Positions 8,805-19,243 are shown, numbered from the stretch's first letter. The stretch is 64,000 nt of DNA from Clostridium sp. D53t1_180928_C8 (GCF_015667795.1 NZ_JADPEL010000002.1:171212-235211), one strand, 5' to 3'. The notes: generated by a model from the letters alone, not told the origin. Numbers and translations are program-made.

Positions 8805-9509
8805 TTATCCTAACCCTGGAACAACAACATTTTCACTCTTATCTGTTGTATCTTCATCATCGGGTATTTCTGGCCATGTTGGTATATCTGGTTGTTCTGG
8901 AACTTCAGGAGTTATACCTTCACCTCCACCAGTACCTTCATCAGACTTGTTAATATAAACAACTATTCTTTGGACTGAATCGCTATAATAATATTCCATA
9001 GCGGTATGATCTAATTCATTACCTGTATATTGCATTCCTTGTTCATATATATTTTTAATTGCTTGCAATAATTCTTTATCCTTTGCTCTAAACTTGTTAG
9101 GTGAATATCCTTCTGTAACACACCAAATTGCAATTTGTGTTGCAAAATATGCATTATTATCTGTTGAAACTCCAATTTCGGCTGCACTTTTGTTAGGGTA
9201 ACCTGCTGCCATCATTCCAACAACTTCTCTTGCTGGTTTACCCGCAAATTCAAAGCGTTGTCCTGATGGATAAGTTTTTTCTACTTCTAAACAATATCCT
9301 GGTCCAACACCTGTTTCTATTCTTTTCACTTCTAAAATAAAATTTTCATAAGATATTTTATTGATTATTTCATCACCTACTGTAATAGTAACGTGATTAG
9401 GAATTGATAACTTTTCTGTTGGTAATGCCATTACATTAGCACTTAGATTTGTTATTAATAATATTAATGTAAATAGTATAATAAATATATTATTTCTATG
9501 TTTTTTCAT
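8805..9509 (-). CDS. Secreted thioester-domain (TED) adhesin without a visible anchor
   Basis: The protein has 234 residues from the ATG at 9509, which has GGAGGTG upstream. An in-frame TTG at 9524 overlaps that ribosome binding site. The signal peptide is about residues 1-26. Cys73 (GYCLEV) and Gln125 (ATQIAIW) would form the internal thioester used for covalent host attachment. A low-complexity Pro/Glu/Asp tail ends in VVVPGLG. No LPXTG, NPXTG or C-terminal membrane helix is visible, which is odd for this family. It follows the sortase gene, and a pilus-tip or secreted role is an inference. Confidence 0.75.
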   Translation of the reverse strand: MKKHRNNIFIILFTLILLITNLSANVMALPTEKLSIPNHVTITVGDEIINKISYENFILEVKRIETGVGPGYCLEVEKTYPSGQRFEFAGKPAREVVGMMAAGYPNKSAAEIGVSTDNNAYFATQIAIWCVTEGYSPNKFRAKDKELLQAIKNIYEQGMQYTGNELDHTAMEYYYSDSVQRIVVYINKSDEGTGGGEGITPEVPEQPDIPTWPEIPDDEDTTDKSENVVVPGLG

Positions 9510-9598
9510 CAGATTCACCTCCAATAATATTTCTAATTTTAGTGTTATCTTTATTTAGAAATATATTCAAGATAAATTTCTTAAATCTTAATTAATTA

Positions 9599-10396
9599 TT
9601 ATCTTTCTGAAATATCCCTTAGCTTTGCCACTAATATAGTTCGAGCACCTGTATATTCATAACTACAAGTTACTAATGTTATTATTTTATCCTCATTATT
9701 TATCTCAATATCCTTATTAAACATTGATTTTTTTCCTTCATTTAAGGCATAGTTTACAAAGCTTTCATTATCTACAAATTCTGTTTCTATATTAACTTTA
9801 TTTTCATCTTCAACATATACCGAAAATACCTCATATTGATATAATATATTATTCCTTACTATATTTATTATGTTGTTATTATTAAAGAAACTCTCTTCTT
9901 TAAAGTTGGTTACATTATTAAACATAGTTCCATTTCTCATATTATGACCATATAAAATAATATTTTTATCTTCATCTATATTATTTCTATAATCCACAAA
10001 TACTGTTCCTGAAATATTACTTTCTTTCTTAAAGCTATGTTTTAAATAGTATTCATTATCATCAGCTTGAACTACAGGATAATTAATTTCTGTATTGGGA
10101 ATTTGAATCCACATTTCATAATTATTATTTATAGTTTTTAACTCTCCTTCATTTGCATTTATTACTTTACTTTTATCATTCATTATTTCATCTGATTCCT
10201 CATTACTCTCCTCTGAATTGGTATCTATTTCTTCATTATTATTGTCTGATAAATATACTTCACTTATATTAGGTCCAAAGCTTTGAATTTCACTATTTAA
10301 TTTTTTATCAATAAAATAATTGTAAAACTTATAACCAATTATTGATAAACAGCATACAATAATAACAAATAACGTTGTATTAGTTACCCTCTTCAT
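9599..10396 (-). CDS. Class B sortase
   Basis: The 265-residue membrane enzyme has an N-terminal signal anchor (about 9-22) and an acidic linker. The sortase domain runs from about residue 95. The catalytic set is visible: His151 in ILYGHNM, Cys244 in TLVTCSYEYTGAR and Arg252. The TLVTCSYEY context is class-B-like. Sortases cut a C-terminal sorting signal and join the protein to peptidoglycan or to a pilus partner. The likely substrate is the NPKTG protein encoded just upstream. The ATG at 10396 has AAAGGAGGAAA upstream. Confidence 0.92.
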   Translation of the reverse strand: MKRVTNTTLFVIIVCCLSIIGYKFYNYFIDKKLNSEIQSFGPNISEVYLSDNNNEEIDTNSEESNEESDEIMNDKSKVINANEGELKTINNNYEMWIQIPNTEINYPVVQADDNEYYLKHSFKKESNISGTVFVDYRNNIDEDKNIILYGHNMRNGTMFNNVTNFKEESFFNNNNIINIVRNNILYQYEVFSVYVEDENKVNIETEFVDNESFVNYALNEGKKSMFNKDIEINNEDKIITLVTCSYEYTGARTILVAKLRDISER

Positions 10397-10424
10397 TAAT
10401 TTCCTCCTTTTTTTATATAAATAT

Positions 10425-10469
10425 ATAAAACACAGAACTTTGTTGTATTTACTTAGTTCTGTGTTTTAT
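10425..10469 (-). terminator. Hairpin between the pilin-like gene and the sortase gene
   Basis: AAAACACAGAACT at 10427-10439 pairs with AGTTCTGTGTTTT at 10455-10467. On the minus strand it is followed by TTTTATAT. It probably lowers transcription of the sortase relative to its abundant substrate. Confidence 0.7.
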
Positions 10470-10487
10470 ACTTTATCTCAAATTATT

Positions 10488-12431
10488 TTATTTTTTCTTT
10501 CTATTATTTATTAGCAATCCACCACTTGCTAATATTAATATTCCAAAAACTCCTGCCAAACCAACTTCACCAGTCTTTGGATTTGATGGCTTCTTATTTG
10601 TAGTATTTGTTGTGTTGCTTGGTTTTCTATTTGTAGTTGTTGTTTTATTTTCTTCCTTTTTATTTGTATGAGAAACCTTTATTATTTTCCCATCTTCTTT
10701 TATTTCAAAAGAATGTTCAGTATCATCTAATACATATCCTGTTGGAGCAGTAATTTCTTGATAAATATATTTTCCATAAGGAAGCTCTATAAATTTAACT
10801 ACTCCATCTTCGTCTGTTTTAGCTTTTGAAACTACTTCACCTGATTCATTTTTTATAACAAACTCTGCATTTTTTAATGGTTCTTCCTTTTCATTAACTT
10901 TAGTTATTTCTATACTTCCTTTTATTTTTTTATTTTGAGCTGTAATTTCTAAAGCTACTTGTTGATTTGATTCTATATTAAAATACAATCTATTAAAATC
11001 TTGGACATATCCTTCTAATGGTTTTGTTTCTATAAAGAAATATCTGCCTGGGGCTAAATTGCCTACAGCTATTTTTCCATCTTCTCCTGTTACACAATCT
11101 GATATTTTATTTAAAGCATTGTCATAAAGTTCATACTCAACTCCTGAAAGAGTTTTAGCGTTATCCTCTGAATCTACCTTAGTTAAAACTACTGAACCAC
11201 GATCTTTTTTATTTGTAAATACTAAGTTTAAGCCTTCTGTTTGTCCTGGCTCTATAGTAAGTTGTTGTTTCCCATTAACTATTAGATACCCTGATGGCGC
11301 CTTTGTTTCTTCTATTGTATAGCTTCCTGTTACTAATTTTGCACTAGCTACACCATTTTCATTTGTAGTAATAACTTTTATTACATTTCCACTTAAATCT
11401 TTTATAGTGAACTCTGCATCCTTAAGTGTAATTTCATTATTAGCTTCATCAACCTTTTTTATATTTACATTTCCAAATTGAACTTTATATTCAAAACTCT
11501 TTGATATATTGGTATTACCTGACTGTATTCCAATTAAGCTTTGAGAACTCCCTCTTCCACCCTCTGGAGAATAAAAGAATACATCTGTTCCAACATCTTG
11601 AACTCCTAATACCACAAGTTTTATATTAGTATCTTCTTTTATATTAGTAATCTTAATATGGGTATATCCTTCATTATCAACACCTGATTCTATAACTTCC
11701 GACCCTTCTGGCTTGCCTTCTATATTATATTGCAAGGCTATACTACTTCCATCAGCATTTTTACCATCAGCCTTAAACATATATTCTACATCCCAACCTT
11801 GATTATTAGCATGAATTATAGGGTCTTTAGCTATAATATTTGCTACTGAAGTTTGTCCTTTAACACCATCTAAATTTATTAAATAATTATATAACACCTC
11901 AACATTTCCAGTTAAATTAGCTGGTGTTTGAGTAGCGTTAGCGTATTTCCAAATTGCTAATTGTGTTGCTGCTATAGCCTCTTCTTTAGTTAAGTTTTCT
12001 AACTTCAAAGTGCTTGCTATTGTTTCAAGATTTATAAATGGATAAGCATTTCTTACTATTGCTCTTATATGTTTAGCACTATCACTATCGTAATAACCTG
12101 AACTTTCTACATTAACTCTTGAATAATTATGCCCTTCTTTTACTAATGTATCTAAATCTACACAATATGCATATGATATACTTCCATCTGGATTTTGAAC
12201 CTTAAATAAAGCTGTTCCTGATTCTCCTCCATTTACACTTACAGTATTTCCCCATGTGTCTACCCCTACATAAGTATAATCATAGCTTTCATTTTCTTCT
12301 GCTCCTACTATTGATGTACTTAATCCTAATATAGTAAATATAGCTGTTAAAATTGCTATTAGCTTTTTAACAGTATTTCTTCTGATTGTTTTGTTTGAAT
12401 TCTTACTTCTCTTTTTATTGCTTCCCTTCAA
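10488..12431 (-). CDS. Sortase-anchored surface protein: thioester domain plus three SpaA/Cna-B domains
   Basis: The 647-residue protein starts at a TTG (GGAG upstream) with a long basic signal peptide (about 1-44). An N-terminal thioester domain has Cys90 (YAYCVDLD) and Gln157 (AATQLAIW). Three Cna-B/SpaA repeats follow (about 325-410, 412-502, 504-590). They have KVD/KVN lysines and EETKAPSGY or QEITAPTGY E-boxes, the pattern for isopeptide bonds. After a Thr/Asn-rich stalk the sorting signal is NPKTG (about 617), a hydrophobic helix and NNRKKK. NPKTG rather than LPXTG fits the adjacent class B sortase. This is probably the adhesin or pilin backbone. Confidence 0.9.
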   Translation of the reverse strand: MKGSNKKRSKNSNKTIRRNTVKKLIAILTAIFTILGLSTSIVGAEENESYDYTYVGVDTWGNTVSVNGGESGTALFKVQNPDGSISYAYCVDLDTLVKEGHNYSRVNVESSGYYDSDSAKHIRAIVRNAYPFINLETIASTLKLENLTKEEAIAATQLAIWKYANATQTPANLTGNVEVLYNYLINLDGVKGQTSVANIIAKDPIIHANNQGWDVEYMFKADGKNADGSSIALQYNIEGKPEGSEVIESGVDNEGYTHIKITNIKEDTNIKLVVLGVQDVGTDVFFYSPEGGRGSSQSLIGIQSGNTNISKSFEYKVQFGNVNIKKVDEANNEITLKDAEFTIKDLSGNVIKVITTNENGVASAKLVTGSYTIEETKAPSGYLIVNGKQQLTIEPGQTEGLNLVFTNKKDRGSVVLTKVDSEDNAKTLSGVEYELYDNALNKISDCVTGEDGKIAVGNLAPGRYFFIETKPLEGYVQDFNRLYFNIESNQQVALEITAQNKKIKGSIEITKVNEKEEPLKNAEFVIKNESGEVVSKAKTDEDGVVKFIELPYGKYIYQEITAPTGYVLDDTEHSFEIKEDGKIIKVSHTNKKEENKTTTTNRKPSNTTNTTNKKPSNPKTGEVGLAGVFGILILASGGLLINNRKKK

Positions 12432-12572
12432 AATACCATCTCCTTCATTTAAATTATAATCTTCATAATTTAAATTATTACCAATTATTTACTATAATAT
12501 AACTTTATTGTTATTTTTTATAAATAAATATACGATGGTCTAAATTTTGATTGAAAGCAATTTTTTATAATT

Positions 12573-14537
12573 CTAATTATATATATCTGATAACTCTAGC
12601 TCTGTATTAGCTTTATTAAATTCATAAATTACCATTGGTGAATCTTCTATTAATACATTTGGTAATTTAACTTCAAAAACGCTCCCCCTATTTAATGAAC
12701 TCTCTACAGATATACTTCCATTGTGAACTTCTATCATAGATTTAACTATACTTAGTCCTATACCGCTGCCCTCATTTACTCTCTTTAAGGAGCTGTCCAC
12801 TCTTGAAAATCTATCAAATATTTTATCTTTTAACTCATCTGGAATTCCTATTCCTGTGTCTTCAAAGAATATTTCTAATGTCTCCTCTTGTAGTGTTATA
12901 TCAATTTTAATATAGCCTTCATTTTTAGTATATTTAATTGAATTTGATACTAAGTTTAATACTATTTTTTCAATCATAGCAGGATCACATTTTATAAAGT
13001 GCTCTTCAACATTTGTATCAAACTCTATACTTATATTTTTAGATTGAGCAAATGGAACTGTTGAAATAACTATATCCTCAATAATTGAAACTATCTCGTA
13101 ATTTCCGAACTCAGCCTTAAATACCCCGGAATCAATTCTTGTTGAATCTACTATATTATTTACAAGTCTTAGCATTCTTTTACTATTTAATTTTAATGAA
13201 CTACTATATTTATCATAGGTTTCCTTAAACTCTTTTATACCAATAGACTCTGTTTTATCTAACAACTGTATTATTGAATAAAAAATATTTAATGGAGTTT
13301 TTAACTCATGGGAAAGTGTTGATATAAATTCAGATTTTTTAATATCATTAATTCTATGAGATTCTATTTCTGAATGTAATTTAATATTTTCAGACATATC
13401 AAGATAAGTAACTAATATCTGCTGTTCATCTTTTTCTGAATTTATTAGCTGAATAGAGCAATCTACCATTGCATTTCTTTTTAAATTACTAATTATACCT
13501 CTCCAGTTATTTCTGCTATATAATTCCTCCATAATTTCATCTACCTTTTCTTCAGATGCCTTAATCCTTAGTAATTCATTCTTAAATTCATTATTATCTA
13601 TTTTATAGTTATAATCTTCTTTTATCTTATTATTCATAAATGATATATTACAATCTTTATCACAAATAAACATATACGTATGGTTATTGAAATTAGCTAA
13701 ATTATAAAACTTTTTCAGCTCTCCATTTAAATACTGGGATTCTTTATATAATAAATATAATTCAACTACAGCTCCAATGATAACAGTAAAGAATGATATA
13801 TATGTTAATAATGCTGACATTAACTTCATATTAAATGAATTACAATTAACTGTATATAATATATAAATCGACTTAACCGAAATTAAAAATAAGCTTACAC
13901 TAAAAGCTCCAATAACAACTTTATTTTTATTTATACAAACTATTAATAACTTCATTGCTACTAATGTATATGCAATGCAAATAAACATATTAAATATGAA
14001 AAGTAAACTTTTATTACTAAAAATTTCACCTACAAAGAAAATCTTTTCTATTTTCCACGCAATTAAAGAATAAATAGCTACAAAAACAAATGATTCCACT
14101 TTGTATTTACTTATAAATTTACATAGCCTAGAACTTGGCATAATAGCACTAAAAAGCAAAATTATTCTTAGTAATGATGTTGTCATACTTATATAATTAC
14201 TAACATTAAATTTATAATTAAAAAATGTATAATAATCTAACTGTCCACTTAATACAGCTATAGCTAGTCCTAAATATACTAATACCAATATATATAATAT
14301 TGAATCCCTTGTTTTCTTATATAATATTAGACAACTTACTATGGAAATTACAGCCATTAAACCATTCACTGTTCTTGTAAAAAAGGCAATAGAAGTTATA
14401 TATCTAACGTTTTCATTTCCCCTAAATATTTTAAATATAAAAAGAATTATTAATATAGTTCCTACAATATAAATATACTTAATCACTTTCTTTGATTGCT
14501 TTTTAACAACATTATCATCAAAGGCTTTAATCTCCAT
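12573..14537 (-). CDS. Membrane-bound sensor histidine kinase with a seven- to eight-helix sensor
   Basis: The protein has 654 residues from the ATG at 14537, which has GGGGGAG at the right distance. The in-frame ATG at 14573 lacks one. The N-terminal half has multiple membrane helices without a large outer loop, resembling MASE-type sensors. A PAS-like segment follows (MFICDKDCNISFMNNKI). HisKA has EFISTLSHELKTPLN with the phospho-acceptor His. HATPase_c has the N-box (LVSNSIKYT), DTGIGIPDE and GSGIGLSIV. No response regulator is adjacent, so it is an orphan kinase with unknown signal. Confidence 0.9.
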   Translation of the reverse strand: MEIKAFDDNVVKKQSKKVIKYIYIVGTILIILFIFKIFRGNENVRYITSIAFFTRTVNGLMAVISIVSCLILYKKTRDSILYILVLVYLGLAIAVLSGQLDYYTFFNYKFNVSNYISMTTSLLRIILLFSAIMPSSRLCKFISKYKVESFVFVAIYSLIAWKIEKIFFVGEIFSNKSLLFIFNMFICIAYTLVAMKLLIVCINKNKVVIGAFSVSLFLISVKSIYILYTVNCNSFNMKLMSALLTYISFFTVIIGAVVELYLLYKESQYLNGELKKFYNLANFNNHTYMFICDKDCNISFMNNKIKEDYNYKIDNNEFKNELLRIKASEEKVDEIMEELYSRNNWRGIISNLKRNAMVDCSIQLINSEKDEQQILVTYLDMSENIKLHSEIESHRINDIKKSEFISTLSHELKTPLNIFYSIIQLLDKTESIGIKEFKETYDKYSSSLKLNSKRMLRLVNNIVDSTRIDSGVFKAEFGNYEIVSIIEDIVISTVPFAQSKNISIEFDTNVEEHFIKCDPAMIEKIVLNLVSNSIKYTKNEGYIKIDITLQEETLEIFFEDTGIGIPDELKDKIFDRFSRVDSSLKRVNEGSGIGLSIVKSMIEVHNGSISVESSLNRGSVFEVKLPNVLIEDSPMVIYEFNKANTELELSDIYN

Positions 14538-14694
14538 TGTCACTCCCCCATTATATATATGAAATTTATTCATTTATTATAAAATTTTGTCTCTTGATAT
14601 TATACCACATTTTGTTTGTTTTTTCTTTTTATTGGATATTTTGTAGAATAATATTTTAAAATTAAAATATTTATAATAATAACAATTTATTTTA

Positions 14695-14750
14695 GTAAAA
14701 AAGAGAGTATATAGATTTTTTTATTTTATAAATCTATATACTCTCTTTCT
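14695..14750 (-). terminator. Terminator of prfC
   Basis: AGAGAGTATATAGATTT pairs with AAATCTATATACTCTCT, and the minus strand then reads TTTTTT. It lies 15 bases after the prfC stop codon. Confidence 0.85.
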
Positions 14751-14763
14751 ATTACATATTTAA

Positions 14764-16359
14764 TTATTCGTCGCTTTTACCAACACCAGAAAGCACTAAT
14801 CCTTTATTATGGTCAAGTGCCCAGTTAATACCCCAGTCATTTTGGAATATTATTAGATCTCTATCCTTAAAGTCCTTAACTCTCTTAGCATCTGAAGTTA
14901 AGTTTAACTTATCAACCTCTCCATCATAACTTTCTATCCATCTTACATATCTAAATGCTAATCTATCCATCTTTATATCAACATTGTATTCATTCTTAAG
15001 TCTGTATTCAAGAACTTCGAATTGAAGTACCCCTACAACACCAACTATTATTTCTTCCATACCAACATGGTTTTCTTTGAATACTTGTATTGCCCCTTCT
15101 TGAGCTATTTGAGTAACACCCTTAACGAATTGTTTTCTCTTCATAGTGTCAACTGGTCTAACTCTAGCAAAGTGTTCTGGAGCGAAAGTTGGAATTCCTT
15201 CAAATTTGAATTTTTTACTTGGCGCACATAAAGTATCTCCAATTGAGAATATACCTGGATCGAATACCCCAATTATATCTCCAGCATATGCTTCTTCAAC
15301 AATTTCTCTGTTTTCAGCCATGAATTGTTGAGGTTGAGCAAGCTTAAGCTTCTTTCCACCTTGCATGTGGAATACTTCTTCACCCTTAGTGAATTTCCCT
15401 GAACAAATTCTCATAAAAGCAATTCTATCTCTATGAGCCTTATTCATATTTGCTTGAATCTTAAATACAAATGCAGAGAACTTATCATCAAATGGATCAA
15501 TTTCTCCTATATTTGAGTTTCTAGCAAGTGGTGAAGTAGTCATTTCTAAGAAGTGCTCTAGGAATGGTTCAACACCAAAGTTTGTTAAAGCTGATCCAAA
15601 GAATACAGGAGTTAACTCTCCAACTCTAACCTTTTCCATATCAAGGTCATCACCAGCAATATCAAGAAGTTCGATATCTTCCATTAATTTATCATGAAGT
15701 GCTTCACCTAATATTTCTCTAAACTTTTCATCTTCTACTGAACCTTCAATAGCCTCAACTTCTGTAGAACCGTGGTTACCACCGTTGAATGCTATGATTC
15801 TCTGGTTTTGTCTATCATAAACACCTTTAAAGTCTTTACCTGAACCTATTGGCCAATTCATTGGATAAGTTTTAATTCCAAGTTCTGCTTCAATATCCTC
15901 TAATAATTGGAATGGATCTTGAGCTTCTCTATCCATCTTATTGATGAATGTGAATATTGGCATTTCTCTTAATGAACAAACGTGGAATAGCTTTCTTGTT
16001 TGATCTTCCACCCCTTTAGCAGCATCAACTACCATTACTGCAGAATCTGCAGCCATAAGTGTTCTATATGTATCTTCTGAGAAGTCTTGGTGTCCAGGAG
16101 TATCTAATATGTTTATGCAGTGTCCTGAATAGTTAAATTGCATTACTGATGAAGTAACAGAAATACCTCTTTGCTTTTCTATTTCCATCCAGTCAGAAAC
16201 AGCATGTGTTGATGCTTTTCTAGCTTTTACTGAACCTGCAAGTCTAATTGCTCCTCCGTATAATAGGAACTTTTCTGTTAATGTTGTTTTACCAGCATCA
16301 GGGTGAGAAATAATCGCAAAGGTTCTTCTCTTTTTTATCTCGTTTATGTAATCAGCCAA
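14764..16359 (-). CDS. prfC: Peptide chain release factor 3
   Basis: The 531-residue GTPase has G1 SHPDAGKTTLTEK, the RGISVTSS switch region, G3 DTPGHQDFSEDTY and G4 NKMDREAQD. The full-length RF3 C-terminal domains follow (FVKGVTQIAQEGAIQVF, GVLQFEVLEYRL). RF3 removes RF1/RF2 from the ribosome after termination. The TTG start at 16359 lies behind AGGAGGACA. It is monocistronic, with a clear terminator downstream and about 415 bases of non-coding DNA upstream. Confidence 0.97.
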   Translation of the reverse strand: MADYINEIKKRRTFAIISHPDAGKTTLTEKFLLYGGAIRLAGSVKARKASTHAVSDWMEIEKQRGISVTSSVMQFNYSGHCINILDTPGHQDFSEDTYRTLMAADSAVMVVDAAKGVEDQTRKLFHVCSLREMPIFTFINKMDREAQDPFQLLEDIEAELGIKTYPMNWPIGSGKDFKGVYDRQNQRIIAFNGGNHGSTEVEAIEGSVEDEKFREILGEALHDKLMEDIELLDIAGDDLDMEKVRVGELTPVFFGSALTNFGVEPFLEHFLEMTTSPLARNSNIGEIDPFDDKFSAFVFKIQANMNKAHRDRIAFMRICSGKFTKGEEVFHMQGGKKLKLAQPQQFMAENREIVEEAYAGDIIGVFDPGIFSIGDTLCAPSKKFKFEGIPTFAPEHFARVRPVDTMKRKQFVKGVTQIAQEGAIQVFKENHVGMEEIIVGVVGVLQFEVLEYRLKNEYNVDIKMDRLAFRYVRWIESYDGEVDKLNLTSDAKRVKDFKDRDLIIFQNDWGINWALDHNKGLVLSGVGKSDE

Positions 16360-16775
16360 TGTTATGTCCTCCTAAAATTATTTATATATAAATTAAATTT
16401 ATTTCTTTATTAAAAGGTAAATTCACCTTGCCAAACTAAAAGTTTATAGGCATATTTTAATGAAACTAGACTCCTTTTCGCCTCTAAATATACCATAGTA
16501 TAACTTCAACTAAAGGAATTTAAATTTTAAGTCTCACTTAACTTACTTATTATATACTTTTTTCTTTCATAATACAAGAATTCCACTAAGCAAAGGCAAT
16601 CATTACCTTAACTCTATCCAATTTATAAATATACTATAACAATCCATATAATAAAAAATATTGTTGTCATTATTACAAGATACATCTATGTTATCTCAAT
16701 TTCAATACCTAAATCATACAATATTATGACACTAATTTTTTAAATATAAAATTTATGTAATTTAGGAGAGTATAT
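16360..16775. other. Divergent intergenic region between prfC and the beta-propeller-like gene
   Basis: About 415 AT-rich bases that must hold promoters for both neighbours. A TATTAT element near 16720-16726 could be the -10 of the rightward gene. No gene, RNA or repeat was recognised. Confidence 0.4.
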
Positions 16776-18938
16776 ATGAAAAACAAAAGAATAAAAGAAT
16801 GTAGTAAACCTAAAAAATATAAAAAAATTATAATAAGAAAAATATCAAACCCTACTAAAAAGGAAGGAAATGCAGATGGCTTTATTCCTGGTGGAGATAG
16901 AGCAAATGGATATGCTTGGGCCATGGCTGAATCTAAGAATTATATTTATATAGGAAGTAATAGAAATATAATATTTTCGCTTATTAAAGGCATTTTTAAT
17001 CAAGGTAATCTAGCCGAAATTATAACTAATATTATCTTTAAAGGCGATGTCTCAACTGAAAATACAGATAGTGCAGCTGAAATATTTAGATATAATAAAT
17101 TAACTAAAAAAATAGATCTTGTTTATAAATCAGAAACTAGCCCTGACGGGCAACTTTATGAAATAGGATATAGAAGCGCTGTAACATTTAAACCTTATAA
17201 TGAAGATAAAGAAAGCGTTTATATAGGTGGATTTGGTTCTAAGTATGCTAGAATATTAAAATTTAAGGAAGATTATGTTATAGGAGTTGATAAACCTGAA
17301 GTTGTATTCATTGATAATACTGGCTCATCAAGTATTAGAGCAATGATACCTCATGAAGATAAGTTATACTTTGGATTATTAATTAACGATACTGACTTAA
17401 GAATTATGGAAAGTGCTTCTCCTAGTGAGAACACCTGGAATATTATTGCTGAATTAAAAGATTTTAATAATATCCCTAGTGTAGATGCAGAATCTGCTGG
17501 TGCTGGCGGTATATTTGATTTAATTAGTTATAATGGATATTTATATGCAATTATTGGTTCTGGAAGTAAGCCTATTGATGAATCTGGTTTTTTAGTATTT
17601 AAGGGAAAATATTTAGGACTAATGGCTGAAGGTACAAATTCATATGGCTGGAAGTGGGAAATGATAGTTGGCCCTAATGCTAAATATGAAGCTGGCATGG
17701 GAGTCCCTTCTTACGCTATAGCTACTCCATTTAAGTATAAAGCTGCTGATAATAAAGAATATGTTTATATTGGAACATTTTCAAATGTAATTCAAACTGC
17801 TCAAAAATTAATATCCTTTGATTTTAGTTATTTATATAAAAACTTTGTTAAACCTACTCAACTTTATAGATTTGATGAAAACGATAATTGGGAAATGGTT
17901 GTTGGTACCCCTCAAAAAGGTGAGCCATTACAAACTCGAATAGGCAATTATAAAGCAGGCTTTGTTCCTGAAAAATTTTTAATAAACTACTCCTCTAATC
18001 ACTATACCTGGAGAATGGCTGAATATAATGGAAAACTTTTTTTAGGAACTTTTGATTCATCAACATTATATGATTATTTTGTTCCTAAGAGTATTCCTAA
18101 TTATATAGATAGCTTTGATGATATATTAAAAATTATACTAGAATTTTTATCGCATATTCATGCTATTAATTCTAGTGATGCTGAAAGTATACTCAATCTT
18201 TTTAGCGACTCTCAATACTTTGATGATATCTATGATAATAAATATAATCATAGATATAACGAAATTTCACTTTCATATGCTTGTTCTCATTATAACGAAG
18301 TATCACCAAGTGATTATTTAGAAGAAGCTATTAATAATATATCTATAAAATATGATCTAAATATATTAAATTTCTTTAAGGCACTTCTTCCTAAAGAATT
18401 AAACTCTAAGATTGAAAGCTTAATAACAGATGTTAATTATGTTAATTGTAGAAATTGTCTTAATGAAAGTGTCCTATTATCTTTAGATTCTATTTCCGAA
18501 AAAATCCCTACTTCAATGTCATTAGATAATGATAAATATTTAAGAGCTATATATAATAATTTATCTAACGAATTTGGTGAATCAGCTAGTGAAGCTATTG
18601 AAAAAACTATTGATAAGCTAAATAGCAATAGTAAAAATTTAAGCTTATTACTATCTGAAATTGAAGCTTATTTTACTTCTACAGAATTCTTAAAGCAAAT
18701 ATATTATATGAAAGCAATAAGAAGAATGATAGATAACTCTAAAAAAGGCTTTAATCTATATATGTCTAATGATGGTATTAATTTTTATATGATTAATAAT
18801 AATGGTTTTAATGACAAATTCAATTATGGTCTTAGGACTTTTCTATCAAGTGAAGATGGATTTTATATTGGTACTGCTAATCCATTCTATGGCGGACAAC
18901 TTTGGAGATTAAATTTCGCCTCTGAGGAACATTGTTAA
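16776..18938 (+). CDS. Unrecognised large beta-propeller-like protein
   Basis: The 720-residue protein starts at an ATG behind TAGGAGAG. No signal peptide, membrane segment or catalytic motif was recognised. Blade-like strands recur, each with Tyr/Phe, small hydrophobics and Gly: YIYIGSNRN, SVYIGGFGSK, LYFGLLIND, YVYIGTFSN, LFLGTFDS and, at the very C-terminus, FYIGTANPFYGGQLWRL. A helical, Ser/Asn-rich insertion (about 440-650) interrupts the propeller before the last blade closes it. Terminal closure by the last blade is typical of propellers. Function is unknown. It stands alone between divergent and convergent neighbours. Confidence 0.7.
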   Translation: MKNKRIKECSKPKKYKKIIIRKISNPTKKEGNADGFIPGGDRANGYAWAMAESKNYIYIGSNRNIIFSLIKGIFNQGNLAEIITNIIFKGDVSTENTDSAAEIFRYNKLTKKIDLVYKSETSPDGQLYEIGYRSAVTFKPYNEDKESVYIGGFGSKYARILKFKEDYVIGVDKPEVVFIDNTGSSSIRAMIPHEDKLYFGLLINDTDLRIMESASPSENTWNIIAELKDFNNIPSVDAESAGAGGIFDLISYNGYLYAIIGSGSKPIDESGFLVFKGKYLGLMAEGTNSYGWKWEMIVGPNAKYEAGMGVPSYAIATPFKYKAADNKEYVYIGTFSNVIQTAQKLISFDFSYLYKNFVKPTQLYRFDENDNWEMVVGTPQKGEPLQTRIGNYKAGFVPEKFLINYSSNHYTWRMAEYNGKLFLGTFDSSTLYDYFVPKSIPNYIDSFDDILKIILEFLSHIHAINSSDAESILNLFSDSQYFDDIYDNKYNHRYNEISLSYACSHYNEVSPSDYLEEAINNISIKYDLNILNFFKALLPKELNSKIESLITDVNYVNCRNCLNESVLLSLDSISEKIPTSMSLDNDKYLRAIYNNLSNEFGESASEAIEKTIDKLNSNSKNLSLLLSEIEAYFTSTEFLKQIYYMKAIRRMIDNSKKGFNLYMSNDGINFYMINNNGFNDKFNYGLRTFLSSEDGFYIGTANPFYGGQLWRLNFASEEHC

Positions 18939-19243
18939 TACTGTATATAACTAATATAAATATATATTGAAACCCTTAATAATTTATCATTAATTCAAAA
19001 TAATTATTGCCTCCATGGTGAATTATTGTCTTATCTTCTCCTAGGAGGCACCCCCAAACAAATATATATTGACTATATATATAGTTCAATTGTATAATGT
19101 TATTCCCTGCGTAAAATTTGCGTAATAAACTAAATACTCACTTCTAAATAGATATTTTTTTGAAAATTAAAAAGTTATCCACAGAGACTCATAGTTTTTC
19201 CACAGGCATTTTTAGTTAGCCTGTTGATTATTTTGAAAAATTT
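18939..19243. other. Convergent intergenic region with GC-rich inverted repeat and DnaA-box-like sites
   Basis: About 300 bases. GCCTCC near 19011 pairs with GGAGGC near 19044, a possible terminator stem without a T-run. ACAGGC near 19203 pairs with GCCTGT near 19219, at the end of the beta-galactosidase gene. Two DnaA-box-like sites are listed separately. Confidence 0.45.
19175..19204 (+). promoter_or_regulatory. Pair of DnaA-box-like sites
   Basis: TTATCCACA (perfect DnaA box) at 19175-19183 and TTTTCCACA (one mismatch) at 19196-19204 lie in the same orientation 21 bases apart, two helical turns. A third TTATCCACA occurs at 19302-19310 inside the neighbouring coding sequence. Chance cannot be excluded. 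Confidence 0.35.
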
